DNA of 64,000 bases from Naasia aerilata (GCF_030296595.1 NZ_AP027731.1:2542001-2606000); one strand, 5' to 3'; positions 20,075 through 28,626 are shown, counted from the first letter of the stretch. The notes: a model not told the origin generated them from the letters alone. Program-made: numbers and translations.

Positions 20075-20133
20075 CCGCAACACTTCGGACAAACCGCAAC
20101 CGGAGACCGATGCGGATTGTCCGAAGTGATGCG
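20075..20133. repeat. 59-bp dispersed palindromic element, copy 1
   Basis: CCGCAACACTTCGGACAA opens a 24-base arm that pairs with the 3' arm (22 of 24 positions) around the loop ACCGGAGACCGA. It separates the convergent flavodoxin-like gene and parC. A second copy, also 59 bp, lies at 47882-47940; the loop and 3' arm are almost identical between copies. It likely works as a terminator but is also a dispersed repeat. Confidence 0.8.
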
Positions 20134-20134
20134 G

Positions 20135-22579
20135 TCAGCCGCCGAGCTGAGTGCCGATCGAGCCGACGAGGCCGTCCAGAGGGGTGCCGCTCGCGTCGCG
20201 CCGGGCGCCGAGCTCGGGCAGGGCGCGCACAGCGCCATCCGGGCCGACCGCCAGCGCGGGGTCCGTGCCGACCCAGGCGAGAGTGAGCTCGTCCTCGCCC
20301 TTCAGGAACGAGTGCGCCCGCACGCCGCCCGTGGCACGTCCCTTGCCCGGGAAGTCGACGAACAGCGAGACCTTGCCCCGCCCGGGGTCCGTGCCCGGCA
20401 GTGCGGTGCTCGATGTCGAGATGGTGGCGACCACGGCGTGCTCGGGCTTCGCCACGGCGCCGAAGAACAGCACGCGTGCGCCGTCGCCGAGGTTGATGCC
20501 CGCCATGCCGCCGGCGCCCACGCCCTGCGGCCGCACGAGGGACGCGGGGAAGTGCAGGAGCTGCGCGTCGGAGCTGACGAACACCAGCTCGGCGTCATCC
20601 CCGCCCTGCGTGGCGCCGACGACCTCGTCCCCGGCCTTCAGGGCGATGACCTCGAAGTCGGGCTTCGCGGGGTAGGCGCCGGGCGCGATGCGCTTGACGA
20701 CGCCGTCCTTCGTGCCGAGGCCGATCGGCTGGTCGCTCGTCAGCGAGACCAGCGCGACCACCCGCTCCTTCTTCCCGAGCGTCAGGTAGTCCCCGATCCG
20801 GGCACCGGCGCCGAGCTGCACCGAGTTCGCGGGCACCGACGGCAGGTCGATGGGCGAGAACTTGAGGATTCGCCCGGCGCTCGTGAGGGCGCCGAGCTCG
20901 CCCCGGCTCGTCCCGGAGACGGAGGAGAGGATCGCGTCGTGCTTGCTGCGGCGCGTGGCCCGCTGCAGCTCGGCTCCGTCAGGCAGGTCGATGCGGACCG
21001 CGCGTCCCGTCGTCGACAGGGCGACGACACACGGGACGTCGGCGAGCTCGAGCGACGCGACCGCCTTCTTGCCGCGCGCGCTTCCCGCGAGCGAGGGCGC
21101 GGCCTCGGTGAGGAGCGTCCGCCGCGGCGTGCCGTACTTCTCCGCCGTCGCGTCGAGCTCCTCGGCGACGAGCTCGCGGATCCGCTGCTCGCTGGAGAGG
21201 AGGCCCTCGAGGAAGGCGATCTCCTCGCGGAGGGCGTCGCGCTCCGCCTCGAGCTCGATCCGGGAGAAGCGGGTGAGGCGGCGCAGGCGCAGCTCGAGGA
21301 TGTACTCGGCCTGGATGCGGTCGAGGTCGAAGACGTCGATGAGGCGCGTCCGCGCCTGGTCGCTGTCGTCGCTGCCGCGGATGACCTGGATGACCTCGTC
21401 GATGTCGAGGATCGCGATGAGCAGGCCCTCGACGAGGTGCAGCCGCTCGCGACGGCGATCCAGCCGGTACCGCGTGCGGCGGGTGACCACCTCGACGCGG
21501 TGCGTGATGTAGACCCGGAGGAGCTCGAGGAGCCCCAGCGTGCGCGGCCCGCCGTCGACGAGCGCGACGTTGTTGATGCCCATCGACTCCTCGAGGGGCG
21601 TGAGCCGGTAGAGCTGCTCGAGCACCGCCTCCGGGCTGAACCCGGTCTTGATGCCGATGACCAGGCGGAGCCCGTTCTTGCGGTCGGTCAGGTCGTTGAC
21701 GTCGGAGATCCCCTGGATCTTCTTCGCGTTGACGCCGTCCTTGATCTTCTCGATAACCCGCTCGGGGCCGACGAGGTAGGGCAGCTCGGTGACGACGAGG
21801 CCCACCTTGCGCGGAGTGATGTTCTCGATCGCGACACGGGCGCGCGTCTTGAAGCTGCCGCGTCCGGTGGCGTACGCGTCCCGGATGCCCTCGAGCCCGG
21901 AGATCGTCCCGCCCGCGGGCAGGTCGGGCCCGGGGATGAAGCGCATGATCTCCTCGAGCGTCGCATCCGGGTGCTCGATGAGGTGGCGGACCCCGGCGAC
22001 GACCTCGATGAGGTTGTGCGGCGCCATGTTGGTCGCCATACCGACCGCGATGCCGCTCGCCCCGTTGACGAGGAGGTTCGGGAAGGCCGCGGGGAGCACC
22101 TCGGGCTGGGTCAGCTGGTTGTCGTAGTTGGGCACGAAGTCGACGACGTCCTCGTCGAGGTCCTCGACCATGGCCATCGCCGCGGGGGCGAGGCGCGCCT
22201 CGGTGTAGCGGGATGCGGCGGGCCCGTCGTCGAGCGAGCCGAAGTTGCCGTGCCCGTCGATGAGGGGGAGGCGCATGGTGAACGGCTGCGCAAGGCGCAC
22301 CAGGGCGTCGTAGATCGCCGAGTCGCCGTGGGGGTGCAGCTTGCCCATCACCTCGCCGACCACGCGGGCCGACTTGACGTGCCCGCGATCCGGCCAGAGA
22401 CCCATGTCGGCCATCTGGTAGAGGATGCGCCGCTGGACCGGCTTCAAGCCGTCGCGGGCGTCCGGAAGGGCGCGGGAGTAGATGACGGAGTAGGCGTACT
22501 CGAGGAAGGAGCCCTGCATCTCCGCAGAGACGTCGACGTCCTCGATCCGCTCTTCGCCGTGGGTCGCCTCGATGGTCAC
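20135..22579 (-). CDS. parC: DNA topoisomerase IV subunit A
   Basis: 814 residues of the GyrA/ParC family. The winged-helix breakage-reunion region has [38 protein letters not shown] and the catalytic Tyr in [10 protein letters not shown] (about residue 123). The coiled-coil region with [19 protein letters not shown] follows, then a C-terminal beta-pinwheel without the GyrA box. It cleaves and rejoins DNA; ParE supplies ATP hydrolysis. Frame intact. The ATG gives a conserved start, but no strong ribosome site is visible. Confidence 0.95.
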   Translation of the reverse strand: MTIEATHGEERIEDVDVSAEMQGSFLEYAYSVIYSRALPDARDGLKPVQRRILYQMADMGLWPDRGHVKSARVVGEVMGKLHPHGDSAIYDALVRLAQPFTMRLPLIDGHGNFGSLDDGPAASRYTEARLAPAAMAMVEDLDEDVVDFVPNYDNQLTQPEVLPAAFPNLLVNGASGIAVGMATNMAPHNLIEVVAGVRHLIEHPDATLEEIMRFIPGPDLPAGGTISGLEGIRDAYATGRGSFKTRARVAIENITPRKVGLVVTELPYLVGPERVIEKIKDGVNAKKIQGISDVNDLTDRKNGLRLVIGIKTGFSPEAVLEQLYRLTPLEESMGINNVALVDGGPRTLGLLELLRVYITHRVEVVTRRTRYRLDRRRERLHLVEGLLIAILDIDEVIQVIRGSDDSDQARTRLIDVFDLDRIQAEYILELRLRRLTRFSRIELEAERDALREEIAFLEGLLSSEQRIRELVAEELDATAEKYGTPRRTLLTEAAPSLAGSARGKKAVASLELADVPCVVALSTTGRAVRIDLPDGAELQRATRRSKHDAILSSVSGTSRGELGALTSAGRILKFSPIDLPSVPANSVQLGAGARIGDYLTLGKKERVVALVSLTSDQPIGLGTKDGVVKRIAPGAYPAKPDFEVIALKAGDEVVGATQGGDDAELVFVSSDAQLLHFPASLVRPQGVGAGGMAGINLGDGARVLFFGAVAKPEHAVVATISTSSTALPGTDPGRGKVSLFVDFPGKGRATGGVRAHSFLKGEDELTLAWVGTDPALAVGPDGAVRALPELGARRDASGTPLDGLVGSIGTQLGG

Positions 22580-22636
22580 GCTCGTCGCCGCATGCTGGTT
22601 CTGCCGTTCCGTCGGTTGCCTGGGGGAGGGCCGTGC

Positions 22637-22680
22637 GAGCCGTCGGGCCGGCTCGGGAGGAGCCGTCGGGCCGGCTCGGG
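22637..22680. repeat. 21-bp direct repeat in the parC/phosphodiesterase promoter region
   Basis: A 21-bp unit (GAGCCGTCGGGCCGGCTCGG plus G) occurs at 22637-22657 and again at 22660-22680, a 23-bp period. It lies upstream of both divergent genes. It could be a pair of protein-binding sites or simple slippage. Confidence 0.6.
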
Positions 22681-22700
22681 GACGGTCAGTGCGCCTGTGC

Positions 22701-22706
22701 CAGACT
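22701..22706 (+). promoter_or_regulatory. candidate -10 box of the phosphodiesterase gene
   Basis: CAGACT lies seven bases before ATG 22714. It differs from the TAGACT box of dxs by one base. A leaderless start is likely, with lower confidence than for dxs or dut. Confidence 0.4.
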
Positions 22707-22713
22707 GACCCGG

Positions 22714-23844
22714 ATGTCCCTCATGGTACCGACCGACCGGGGTGCAGGCCCGCATCTCGGCGCGGTTCTTCCCAGCTGTGTCGCGGCGCTCCTGGGGGAG
22801 GGCAACACGCTCGGCCTTCCTCCGCTCCGCGGCGCCATCGTCCTGGTCGTCGACGGATTGGGCGCCTCCGCCCTGAAGGCCCGGCGCGGCTACGCCCGGA
22901 CGATGGGCGCGGCGCTCGGCCCGCGCTCCGTGATCAGCACCGGGGTCCCCACGACGACCGCCGCCGCGCTCTCCACGCTGCTGACCGGCGCCACGCCCGG
23001 AGAGCACGGCGTGGTGGGCTACTCGGTGCTCGACCCGGCGACCGACCGCATCGTGAATCAGCTCAACGGCTGGGGCGGCAGCGTGGATCCCGCGACCTGG
23101 CAGCGCAGGCCGACCGTGTTCGAGGACGGCCGCATCCGGGGCGTCGCCGTCGGGCACAGCAAGTACCGGAGCTCGGGCTTCACCGGCGCCATCCTCCGCG
23201 GCGCCGACTACCTGGCCGCCGACGGCATCGCTGAGCGGTTCGATGCCGCTGTCCGCGCCGTCACCGCGGGGGAGAGGACGCTCGTCTACCTCTACATCCC
23301 GGAGGTCGACACGGCCGCGCACGCGGAGGGGTGGGAGTCGGAGCGCTGGAGCTCGGCACTCGAGGAGGTGGACTCGGCGCTCACGGCGACCCTTCCGCGG
23401 CTGCGCCCGGGCATCGGGCTCTTCGTGACCGCGGATCACGGGATCGTCGACGTCCCGGGCTCGCGCCATGTGCTCATCGACGAGCGCCGCGAGCTGATCG
23501 ACGGCGTCCGCCACGTCGGCGGCGAGCCGCGGCTGCTGCACCTCTACCTGGAGCCCGACCTCGCCGACGGGGAGCGGGCGGCACTGCTGGAGCGCTGGCG
23601 CGCGGCGGAGGGCGGTCGCGCCTGGGTCCGCAGCCGCGCGGAGGCCGTCGCGGAGGGCTGGTTCGGGCCCGCGGTGGACGAGGAGGTGGCGCCGCGCATC
23701 GGCGACATCCTTGTCGCGGCCCGGTCCTCGGTCGCGTACTACGACACGCGGACCGCCACGACCGGCTCGCGGTCGATGATCGGCCAGCACGGCTCGTGGA
23801 GTCCGGAGGAGACTCGGGTCCCGCTGCTGAGGTTCGGGGTCTGA
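22714..23844 (+). CDS. type I phosphodiesterase/nucleotide pyrophosphatase (alkaline phosphatase superfamily)
   Basis: 376 residues. The metal-binding Asp is in [13 protein letters not shown], the catalytic Thr in [19 protein letters not shown], and further metal ligands in [13 protein letters not shown] and [13 protein letters not shown]. This alkaline-phosphatase-fold family hydrolyses phosphodiesters or pyrophosphates with two zinc ions. No signal peptide is evident, so it is probably cytoplasmic. The gene is commonly found between parC and sepH in actinobacteria, but its substrate is unknown. ATG chosen over an upstream in-frame start because the promoter-like box abuts it. Confidence 0.88.
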   Translation: MSLMVPTDRGAGPHLGAVLPSCVAALLGEGNTLGLPPLRGAIVLVVDGLGASALKARRGYARTMGAALGPRSVISTGVPTTTAAALSTLLTGATPGEHGVVGYSVLDPATDRIVNQLNGWGGSVDPATWQRRPTVFEDGRIRGVAVGHSKYRSSGFTGAILRGADYLAADGIAERFDAAVRAVTAGERTLVYLYIPEVDTAAHAEGWESERWSSALEEVDSALTATLPRLRPGIGLFVTADHGIVDVPGSRHVLIDERRELIDGVRHVGGEPRLLHLYLEPDLADGERAALLERWRAAEGGRAWVRSRAEAVAEGWFGPAVDEEVAPRIGDILVAARSSVAYYDTRTATTGSRSMIGQHGSWSPEETRVPLLRFGV

Positions 23845-23890
23845 GTCTCCTCCGGGGCGCCGACGAGGGCGCCGTACGGCCTGGTGCAGG

Positions 23891-24970
23891 TCAGGCCGGG
23901 TCGTCCTCGGGCTTCGCGCCGAACACGATCTCGTCCCAGCTGGGCATCGACGTGCGTCCGCGCCGGCCGCCCTTGGTAGGAACGGGCCCGGTGGCGTTGG
24001 CGGGCTTCGCGGGCCGCACCTCCGTGGTCTCCACCTGCTCGGCGCGCTGCTCCGCGCGCTGATCCGTCCGCACGCGCTCGAGGACGCGGATGTTCCCGGT
24101 CATCGGCTGCCGGGGCTGCTCGCGCTCCTCGAACTTCGTCGACTCGCGCTCCCCGCGGCGGCGGCGCAGCGCCTCCAGCAGATCCGACGTGTCGGCGGGC
24201 TCCTGCGCGGGCGGCTCCTGGCTGACGACGCCGATGGAGCCGGTGCGCGGGCCGGGGAGGCGGATGCGTCCGCTCGGCGTCGGCTCGACCTGGACCACGG
24301 GGTCCGGGAGGTCCGCCTCGTCGGCGGGGAAGTCGAACGCGGCGGAGTCGAAGCGCGAGCTGTCCGTGTTCTCGGCGACGGCGCGCAGGCGCGGCAGCAG
24401 CGGCGCGCCGATCTCGCTCTGCTGGGAGAGCGCGACCGCCTCCCCGTTGAGCGGGCTCAGCGCGAGCTTCTTCGCCTCGAACGACCAGCGGGCGTCGTGG
24501 TCGATGCCGTCGGCCGTGAAGGCGAGCTTCACGATCCAGCCGCCCTCCGGCTCCTTCCAGCTCGACCAGCGCGCGCCGGTGGCGGAGAGCTGCTCCAGGC
24601 GGGCCTCGAGGATCGCGCCGAACGTGGGCGGGGTCCCGTCGAGGTCGCCCGGCGCGCGGACCGCCTGCACGGGCACCGCGAGTGCGCAGTCGACCATGTA
24701 CTGGCGCTCGGCGAGGATCGGCAGCTCATAGCGCTGCACGTACTCCACGGGTGCGCCCGTGTACTTGGCCACCTGCTCCGCGGACATGCCGCCGCGGATG
24801 TAGGTCTGGATTTCACGTGGAGTCGATCGTCGGGCTCCCGATGAGCCGGCTGAGGGGCCGCGCAAGCGTCTCCGGAGCTCCTCATCGAGTTCGACGCGAT
24901 ACTCGCTGCCGTCCTCAGCGGTCGCCAGAATGGCGCCGTTCTCGACGGCGATGGCTTTGAGATGGTGCAT
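23891..24970 (-). CDS. sepH: SepH, FtsZ-associated cell division protein (DUF3071)
   Basis: 359 residues. The N-terminal DUF3071 domain spans about 1-165 with a helix-turn-helix-like stretch (TPREIQTYIRGGMSAEQVAK) followed by YVQRYELPILAERQYMVDCA. A disordered, charged linker leads to a conserved C-terminal segment TSMPSWDEIVFG. SepH binds FtsZ and promotes Z-ring assembly in Streptomyces and Mycobacterium (established for the family). The ATG at 24970 has AAGGGGGCGATCGG upstream. It is divergent from the DUF4193 gene. Confidence 0.93.
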   Translation of the reverse strand: MHHLKAIAVENGAILATAEDGSEYRVELDEELRRRLRGPSAGSSGARRSTPREIQTYIRGGMSAEQVAKYTGAPVEYVQRYELPILAERQYMVDCALAVPVQAVRAPGDLDGTPPTFGAILEARLEQLSATGARWSSWKEPEGGWIVKLAFTADGIDHDARWSFEAKKLALSPLNGEAVALSQQSEIGAPLLPRLRAVAENTDSSRFDSAAFDFPADEADLPDPVVQVEPTPSGRIRLPGPRTGSIGVVSQEPPAQEPADTSDLLEALRRRRGERESTKFEEREQPRQPMTGNIRVLERVRTDQRAEQRAEQVETTEVRPAKPANATGPVPTKGGRRGRTSMPSWDEIVFGAKPEDDPA

Positions 24971-25085
24971 GCCGATCGCCCCCTTCTTGTCTGTTCCAGG
25001 ATCGCACCGGTGGGGCGCAAACCCGGGAATAGCTGGGGCGCGCCGCAGGTTTGGTCGGGGTCGGCTGAGGTGGCGCCCCCACGGT

Positions 25086-25114
25086 TTGCAATGAGCCAGC
25101 CGATCGATCAGACT
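25086..25114 (+). promoter_or_regulatory. promoter of the DUF4193 gene
   Basis: TTGCAA (-35) and CAGACT (-10) are separated by 17 bp. Transcription should start near 25121, leaving a leader of about 35 bases before ATG 25156, which has its own AAGAAGTGG site. Confidence 0.55.
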
Positions 25115-25155
25115 GTCGCCGCCAATCACGGCGCAACTCGAAGAAGTGGATGTAA

Positions 25156-25449
25156 ATGGCGACCGATTACGACGCCCCGCGCAAGACCGACGACGACTCC
25201 GAGTCGATCGAGGCCCTGAAGGAGCGTGTGCCGGACAAGCTGTCCGCGGTCATCGACGTCGAGGACGCCGACAACCCGGGAAGCTTCGACCTCCCCGGTG
25301 CTGACCTCTCCGATCTGGACCTCGATGTGGTCGTGCTTCCGCCCCAGGCGGACGAGTTCACCTGTGTCTCCTGCTTCCTGGTGAAGCACCGCTCACAGCT
25401 GGACCACGACACCAAGCTCGGACCGGTGTGCATGGAGTGCCAGGCCTGA
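25156..25449 (+). CDS. DUF4193 protein
   Basis: 97 residues. The N-terminal half is acidic (SFDLPGADLSDLDLDVVVLP). The C-terminal half holds two CxxC pairs (TCVSC and VCMEC) around FLVKHRSQLDHDTKLG, a likely zinc ribbon. The family is nearly universal in actinobacteria, next to sepH or dut, and its function is unknown. A hairpin follows the stop directly. The length is typical and the frame intact. Confidence 0.93.
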   Translation: MATDYDAPRKTDDDSESIEALKERVPDKLSAVIDVEDADNPGSFDLPGADLSDLDLDVVVLPPQADEFTCVSCFLVKHRSQLDHDTKLGPVCMECQA

Positions 25450-25464
25450 TCGCACTGCGATCAG
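25446..25464 (+). terminator. hairpin at the DUF4193 stop codon
   Basis: CTGATCGCA and TGCGATCAG form a 9-bp inverted repeat with one base between arms, overlapping the TGA. It lacks a T tract. Confidence 0.55.
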
Positions 25465-25472
25465 CCCTGGCA

Positions 25473-25512
25473 GGTTGAGGAGCGCGCCATGCTTGGCGCG
25501 CGTCTCGAAACC
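25473..25512. repeat. GGTTGAGGAGCGC...CGTCTCGAAACC element
   Basis: GGTTGAGGAGCGCGC, a short loop, and GCGCGCGTCTCGAAACC. The same half-motifs (TTGAGGAGCG and CGTCTCGAAA) recur at 36098-36264. I recall this motif as a common intergenic element of Microbacteriaceae genomes. Confidence 0.65.
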
Positions 25513-25543
25513 AGGCGCAGCACGAACTGAATAGGAAACGCCC

Positions 25544-25576
25544 AACCCCGCCGGCCCTCGTGGCCAGGCGGGGTTT
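25544..25576 (+). terminator. rho-independent-like terminator
   Basis: AACCCCGCC (25544-25552) pairs with GGCGGGGTT (25567-25575), followed by a short TTGTGCTTTCC. It marks the end of DUF4193 transcription and the left edge of the repeat locus. Confidence 0.6.
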
Positions 25577-25596
25577 GTGCTTTCCGGGGAGGTGTG

Positions 25597-25748
25597 GTGC
25601 GCGGGGCGAGACGCCGAGCGTGGGGTGCTGCGCCGAGGGCGGGGTGGGGCACCGAGCGCGGGGTGAGACGACGAGGGCGGGGTGCTGCGCCGTGCGCGGG
25701 GCGCGCCGCCGAGCGCGGGGTGAGACGACGACCGCGGGGTGTAGACGG
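25597..25748. repeat. 19-bp tandem repeat array, eight units
   Basis: Eight consecutive 19-bp units start at 25597, 25616, 25635, 25654, 25673, 25692, 25711 and 25730. The clearest unit, GAGCGCGGGGTGAGACGAC, occurs exactly twice (25654 and 25711). The core CGCGGGGTG is conserved and the last seven bases vary. No spacer sequence separates units, so this is not a CRISPR array. The lack of any indel between units and the codon-free content argue for a non-coding tandem array. Confidence 0.85.
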
Positions 25749-25803
25749 GCCGCGCTCGTCGTTATGGACGGCGCTCGGTGCGCGCTCGGTGGCATGGGGC
25801 GCG
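25746..25803. repeat. 58-bp duplicated segment, copy 1
   Basis: Directly follows the eight-unit array. Copy 2 at 26017-26074 matches at 52 of 58 positions. It contains CGCGCTCGTCGTTA, the inverse of the array unit end, and two CGCTCGG motifs. Confidence 0.8.
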
Positions 25804-25962
25804 TGCGGTCGGTCTCGGGGTGAGTGCGGGGAAGCGCCCGATGTTCCCCGGCGTCGCCACTGGCGCGGGGCGGCGTGTGCGCGCGCGAACTCGGGCTTGG
25901 GATGCGGCACGGATGTCAGGGGAGAAGCGGGCGCCGCGTGCAGCTCGGTGGGGTGGCGCGCC

Positions 25963-26019
25963 GTGCGCGGGTTGAGGCGCCGGGCGCGGGGCGAGACGAC
26001 GAGCGCGGAGTGAGTACGG
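25963..26019. repeat. 19-bp tandem repeat array, three units
   Basis: Three units (25963, 25982, 26001) of the same 19-bp family, the middle one GGGCGCGGGGCGAGACGAC. As in the first array, it is followed at once by the 58-bp segment, so array plus segment form a larger duplicated module. Confidence 0.8.
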
Positions 26020-26074
26020 GGCGCGCTCGTCGTTACGGACCGCGCTCGGTGCGCGCTCGGCGGCTCGGGGCGCG
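26017..26074. repeat. 58-bp duplicated segment, copy 2
   Basis: Same segment as 25746-25803 with six mismatches and no indels. Confidence 0.8.
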
Positions 26075-26142
26075 CTCGGTGAACCCGCATCGGGCCGGGC
26101 GGAGGGATCGGATGCTGGTCGCCGGGCGCACCCCTTCGCACC

Positions 26143-26286
26143 GAGCGCGCAGGGGCTGCGTCGAGCGCGCCCCGTGTCGCCGAGCGCGCCCTGTATACGG
26201 GGTGCGCTCGGTGTTTCGGGGTGCGCTCGGTGGAGGGGGAGCGCGCTCGGTGTTTCGGGGTGCGGTCGGTGGGGGAGTGCGCTCGG
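26143..26286. repeat. 19-bp-family repeats in both orientations
   Basis: Forward units at 26143 (20 bp), 26163 and 26182 begin GAGCGCGC. Inverted units GTGCGCTCGGTGTTTCGGG (26202-26220) and a one-base variant (26241-26259) follow. This ends just before the stop codon of the DUF3093 gene. Confidence 0.75.
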
Positions 26287-26291
26287 CGGGG

Positions 26292-26735
26292 TCAGCCCAG
26301 GGTGTGGGCCGCCTGGAGGGCGGCCACCAGGAGGTCCGGGTTGCGCGTGGAGATGAGCCAGTAGGGGGCCGGGTCGGCGGGATCCGTCACCTGCACCCGG
26401 ACGACGGGGTCGATCCCGCCGCGGATGCAGAGCCAGGCGCGGGCATCCAGGTCCACGCCGCGGGCGGCGGTCGCAGCGGCGCCTCGGAAGGCCTCCGGCG
26501 CCGCCGTGAACTCGAGGGGGATGCGGGCGCGACCTGCCCGGAGGTGGCCGTCCGCCACCTCGACGACGGGTGCGCTCAGGGCCACGAAGAGGCACGCTCC
26601 ACCGAACAGGACGATCGCGCACGCGATGCCGGCAGGCACGGAGATCGGCAGGAACACGAGCAGTGACGCCGGGATCAGCAGAGCGAGGGCGAGGTACATC
26701 CAGGGCGAGGGCGAGAGTCGTTCGCGGTACGTCAC
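26292..26735 (-). CDS. DUF3093 membrane protein
   Basis: 147 residues. Two adjacent membrane segments fill residues 12-55 (LALALLIPASLLVFLPI and GIACAIVLFGGACLFVALSA). A cytoplasmic beta-rich C-terminal domain follows, with YWLISTRNPDLLVAALQ near the end. The family lies beside dut throughout actinobacteria; its function is unknown. GTG start with GAATGAGGT just upstream. It is divergent from dut; its 3' end touches the repeat locus. Confidence 0.88.
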   Translation of the reverse strand: MTYRERLSPSPWMYLALALLIPASLLVFLPISVPAGIACAIVLFGGACLFVALSAPVVEVADGHLRAGRARIPLEFTAAPEAFRGAAATAARGVDLDARAWLCIRGGIDPVVRVQVTDPADPAPYWLISTRNPDLLVAALQAAHTLG

Positions 26736-26761
26736 ACCTCATTCCACCAGACCTCATCCAC

Positions 26762-26767
26762 TAGCCT
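26762..26767 (+). promoter_or_regulatory. -10 box of leaderless dut
   Basis: TAGCCT ends six bases before GTG 26774; no ribosome site lies between. Confidence 0.6.
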
Positions 26768-26773
26768 CGATTC

Positions 26774-27235
26774 GTGCTCCAGAGCGTGCCGGTGCTGATC
26801 ACGGGGGACCACGTCCCCACCTATGCGCACCCCGGTGACGCGGGTGCCGACCTCGTCGCCGCTGAGGACGTGGTGCTCGCCCCGGGCGAGCGCGCGACCG
26901 TCGGCACGGGCGTCTCGATCGCGCTCCCCGAGGGGTACGTGGCGTTCGTCGTGCCCCGCAGCGGACTCGCGGCGCGCCACGGGATCACCATCGTCAACAC
27001 GCCCGGCACGGTCGACGCGGGGTACCGTGGCGAGATCCGGGTGATACTCCTCAACACCGACCGGACCGAGGAGTACCGGATCACTGCCGGTGATCGGATC
27101 GCCCAGATCGTCGTGCTCCCCGTGTCCCGGGCCCAGTTCGTGCCCGTCGCGACGCTGCCCGGGTCCGCCCGCGGCGAGGGCGGCTTCGGCTCCACGGGGT
27201 ACGCCGGCACGGCCAGGAAGGACAGCAGTTCGTGA
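26774..27235 (+). CDS. dut: deoxyuridine 5'-triphosphate nucleotidohydrolase (dUTPase)
   Basis: 153 residues with all five motifs of trimeric dUTPases: motif 1 HPGDAGADL, motif 2 PRSGLA, motif 3 NTPGTVDAGYRGEI with the catalytic Asp and Tyr, motif 4 GDRIAQIVV, motif 5 GEGGFGSTG. It converts dUTP to dUMP and pyrophosphate, supplying dTMP synthesis and keeping uracil out of DNA. The GTG start is part of a likely leaderless transcript. Its stop overlaps the DUF3710 start (GTGA), indicating an operon with 27232-27855 and 27855-28589. Confidence 0.97.
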   Translation: MLQSVPVLITGDHVPTYAHPGDAGADLVAAEDVVLAPGERATVGTGVSIALPEGYVAFVVPRSGLAARHGITIVNTPGTVDAGYRGEIRVILLNTDRTEEYRITAGDRIAQIVVLPVSRAQFVPVATLPGSARGEGGFGSTGYAGTARKDSSS

Positions 27236-27855
27236 GTGACAGCACCGAGGACGTTCCGTCGCCGAAGTCGGCGCCGGATGACCGATCCCTCAACGGCCCG
27301 TTCGATGTGAGCGAGGCGAACGCCGTCCGCCCGTACGTCGACCTCGGCGGGGTGAAGATCGTGCCCCGGGAGGGCCTGCACCTGCGCCTCGAGGTCGAGG
27401 AGGGAACCAAGCGGGTCGTCGCCGTCGGGCTCGACTACGCCGGGTCGACGCTTCAGGTCCAGCCGTTCGCGGCGCCCCGCTCGAGCGGGCTCTGGCACGA
27501 GATCCGCGCCCAGATCGCCGACCAGATCCGCAGGCAGGGCGGGACGACGCAGGAGCGCTCCGGCCCGTTCGGCCCCGAGCTCCTCGCCGATATCCCGGTG
27601 GTGGCGCCGGGCCAGCCCCAGTCGTCCCGCGTCGCGCGCTTCGTCGGCGTCGACGGGCCGCGCTGGTTCCTCCGCGGCGTCATCGCGGGGGAGGGGGCGG
27701 TCAACGCTCAGGCGGCCGCGCAGATCGAGGACCTGTTCCGCAGCGTCGTCGTGGTCCGGGGCGGCACGCCCATGCCGCCCCGCGACCTCATCCCGCTGCA
27801 CGTCCCCGCCCAGGCGGCCGGGCCCTCGGTCGGCACGCCGCTCAACGGGGTCTGA
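27232..27855 (+). CDS. DUF3710 protein
   Basis: 207 residues of the DUF3710 family: PFDVSEANAVRPYVDLGGVK, LQVQPFAAPRSSGLWHEIRA and GPRWFLRGVIAGEGA are its characteristic blocks. Soluble, no signal or membrane segment. Actinobacteria almost always carry it right after dut; role unknown. It overlaps dut by 4 bp and the next gene by 1 bp, so translation is coupled. Confidence 0.9.
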   Translation: MSDSTEDVPSPKSAPDDRSLNGPFDVSEANAVRPYVDLGGVKIVPREGLHLRLEVEEGTKRVVAVGLDYAGSTLQVQPFAAPRSSGLWHEIRAQIADQIRRQGGTTQERSGPFGPELLADIPVVAPGQPQSSRVARFVGVDGPRWFLRGVIAGEGAVNAQAAAQIEDLFRSVVVVRGGTPMPPRDLIPLHVPAQAAGPSVGTPLNGV

Positions 27856-28589
27856 TGACGGACGACAGGGAGCCCGGCGGAACGGACCGCGCGGCCGCGC
27901 AGGCGGCCCTTGCTGCCGCGGCGGCGCGTGCGGGATTCGCGAATGCCGCGGACCCGGTGACCGGGCGCTCGGTCCTGCAGGCGGTCGGCGGGGTTCGCGG
28001 AATACTCGAGGCCGTCATCCCCGGCTTTGCGTTCGTTCTTCTCTTCTCGATCAGCACCCTTCCCGTGGCGCTCGGGGTCTCCGTGGGGATGGCCGTGCTG
28101 CTCGTAGTCGCCCGTGTGGTGCAGAGAAGTCCGGTCTCTCCGGCGCTCGGCGGTCTCCTCGGCACGGCTCTGTCTGCCGGGCTCGCCCTGTGGACGGGCA
28201 GAGCCGAGGACAACTTCGTGCTCGGGCTGTGGATCAACGTGATCATCGTGGCCGCCTTCCTGATCTCGGTGCTTGCCGGATGGCCTCTCATCGGGGTGGC
28301 AGTCGGCTTCCTCTATGAGGAAGGCACGGCTTGGCGCCGGAACAAGCGCAAGTTCCGGGCCATGCAGTGGATCACGCTGGCGTGGGTGGCACTGTCCGCG
28401 GCGAGGCTTGCCGTTCAGGTGCCACTCTTCCTCTCGCACCAGGTGGCACTGCTCGGGACCTTCAAACTCCTCATGGGACTGCCCCTCTACGCCCCGCTGC
28501 TCGTCGTGTCCTGGCTCGTCGTCCGGGCCGCGTTCCCGGAGGGTCCCGGACACCGCGACGCGGGGGCGGGACCCGCCGGCCAGAGCTGA
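27855..28589 (+). CDS. DUF3159 membrane protein
   Basis: 244 residues. A 30-residue Ala-rich cytoplasmic N terminus precedes about six membrane segments (FAFVLLFSISTLPVALGVSV, VGMAVLLVVARVVQ, NVIIVAAFLISVLAGWPLIG and others). The family belongs to the dut operon in actinobacteria and is uncharacterised. ATG overlaps the DUF3710 stop by one base. The frame is intact. Confidence 0.88.
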   Translation: MTDDREPGGTDRAAAQAALAAAAARAGFANAADPVTGRSVLQAVGGVRGILEAVIPGFAFVLLFSISTLPVALGVSVGMAVLLVVARVVQRSPVSPALGGLLGTALSAGLALWTGRAEDNFVLGLWINVIIVAAFLISVLAGWPLIGVAVGFLYEEGTAWRRNKRKFRAMQWITLAWVALSAARLAVQVPLFLSHQVALLGTFKLLMGLPLYAPLLVVSWLVVRAAFPEGPGHRDAGAGPAGQS

Positions 28590-28604
28590 GCTCGGTGGTA
28601 GTTT

Positions 28605-28626
28605 TATCTCGACGTCGAGATACTTT
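28605..28626 (+). promoter_or_regulatory. 18-bp perfect palindromic operator overlapping the acnA promoter
   Basis: TATCTCGACGTCGAGATA (28605-28622) is a perfect palindrome. TACTTT (28621-28626) fits a -10 box and shares its first two bases, so the operator fills the -35/-10 spacer. A bound protein would block polymerase. The size and form suit a MarR/UrtR-type regulator such as TamR, known to control aconitase in Streptomyces coelicolor; which protein binds here is inference. Confidence 0.6.

Noticed and set aside
20117..22708. 863-codon open frame antisense to parC
   Set aside because: Composition-driven shadow of parC; the sequence has the Arg/Glu/Asp/Val bias of an antisense frame and no homology.
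25597..26019. CRISPR-like array of short repeats
   Set aside because: Units are 19 bp, directly adjacent with no unique spacers, and no cas gene is present.
25461..26757. Long Pro/Arg/His-rich open frames on the minus strand through the repeat locus
   Set aside because: They are by-products of high G+C and the repeat; 19-bp period does not keep a reading frame, and no ribosome site or family is seen.
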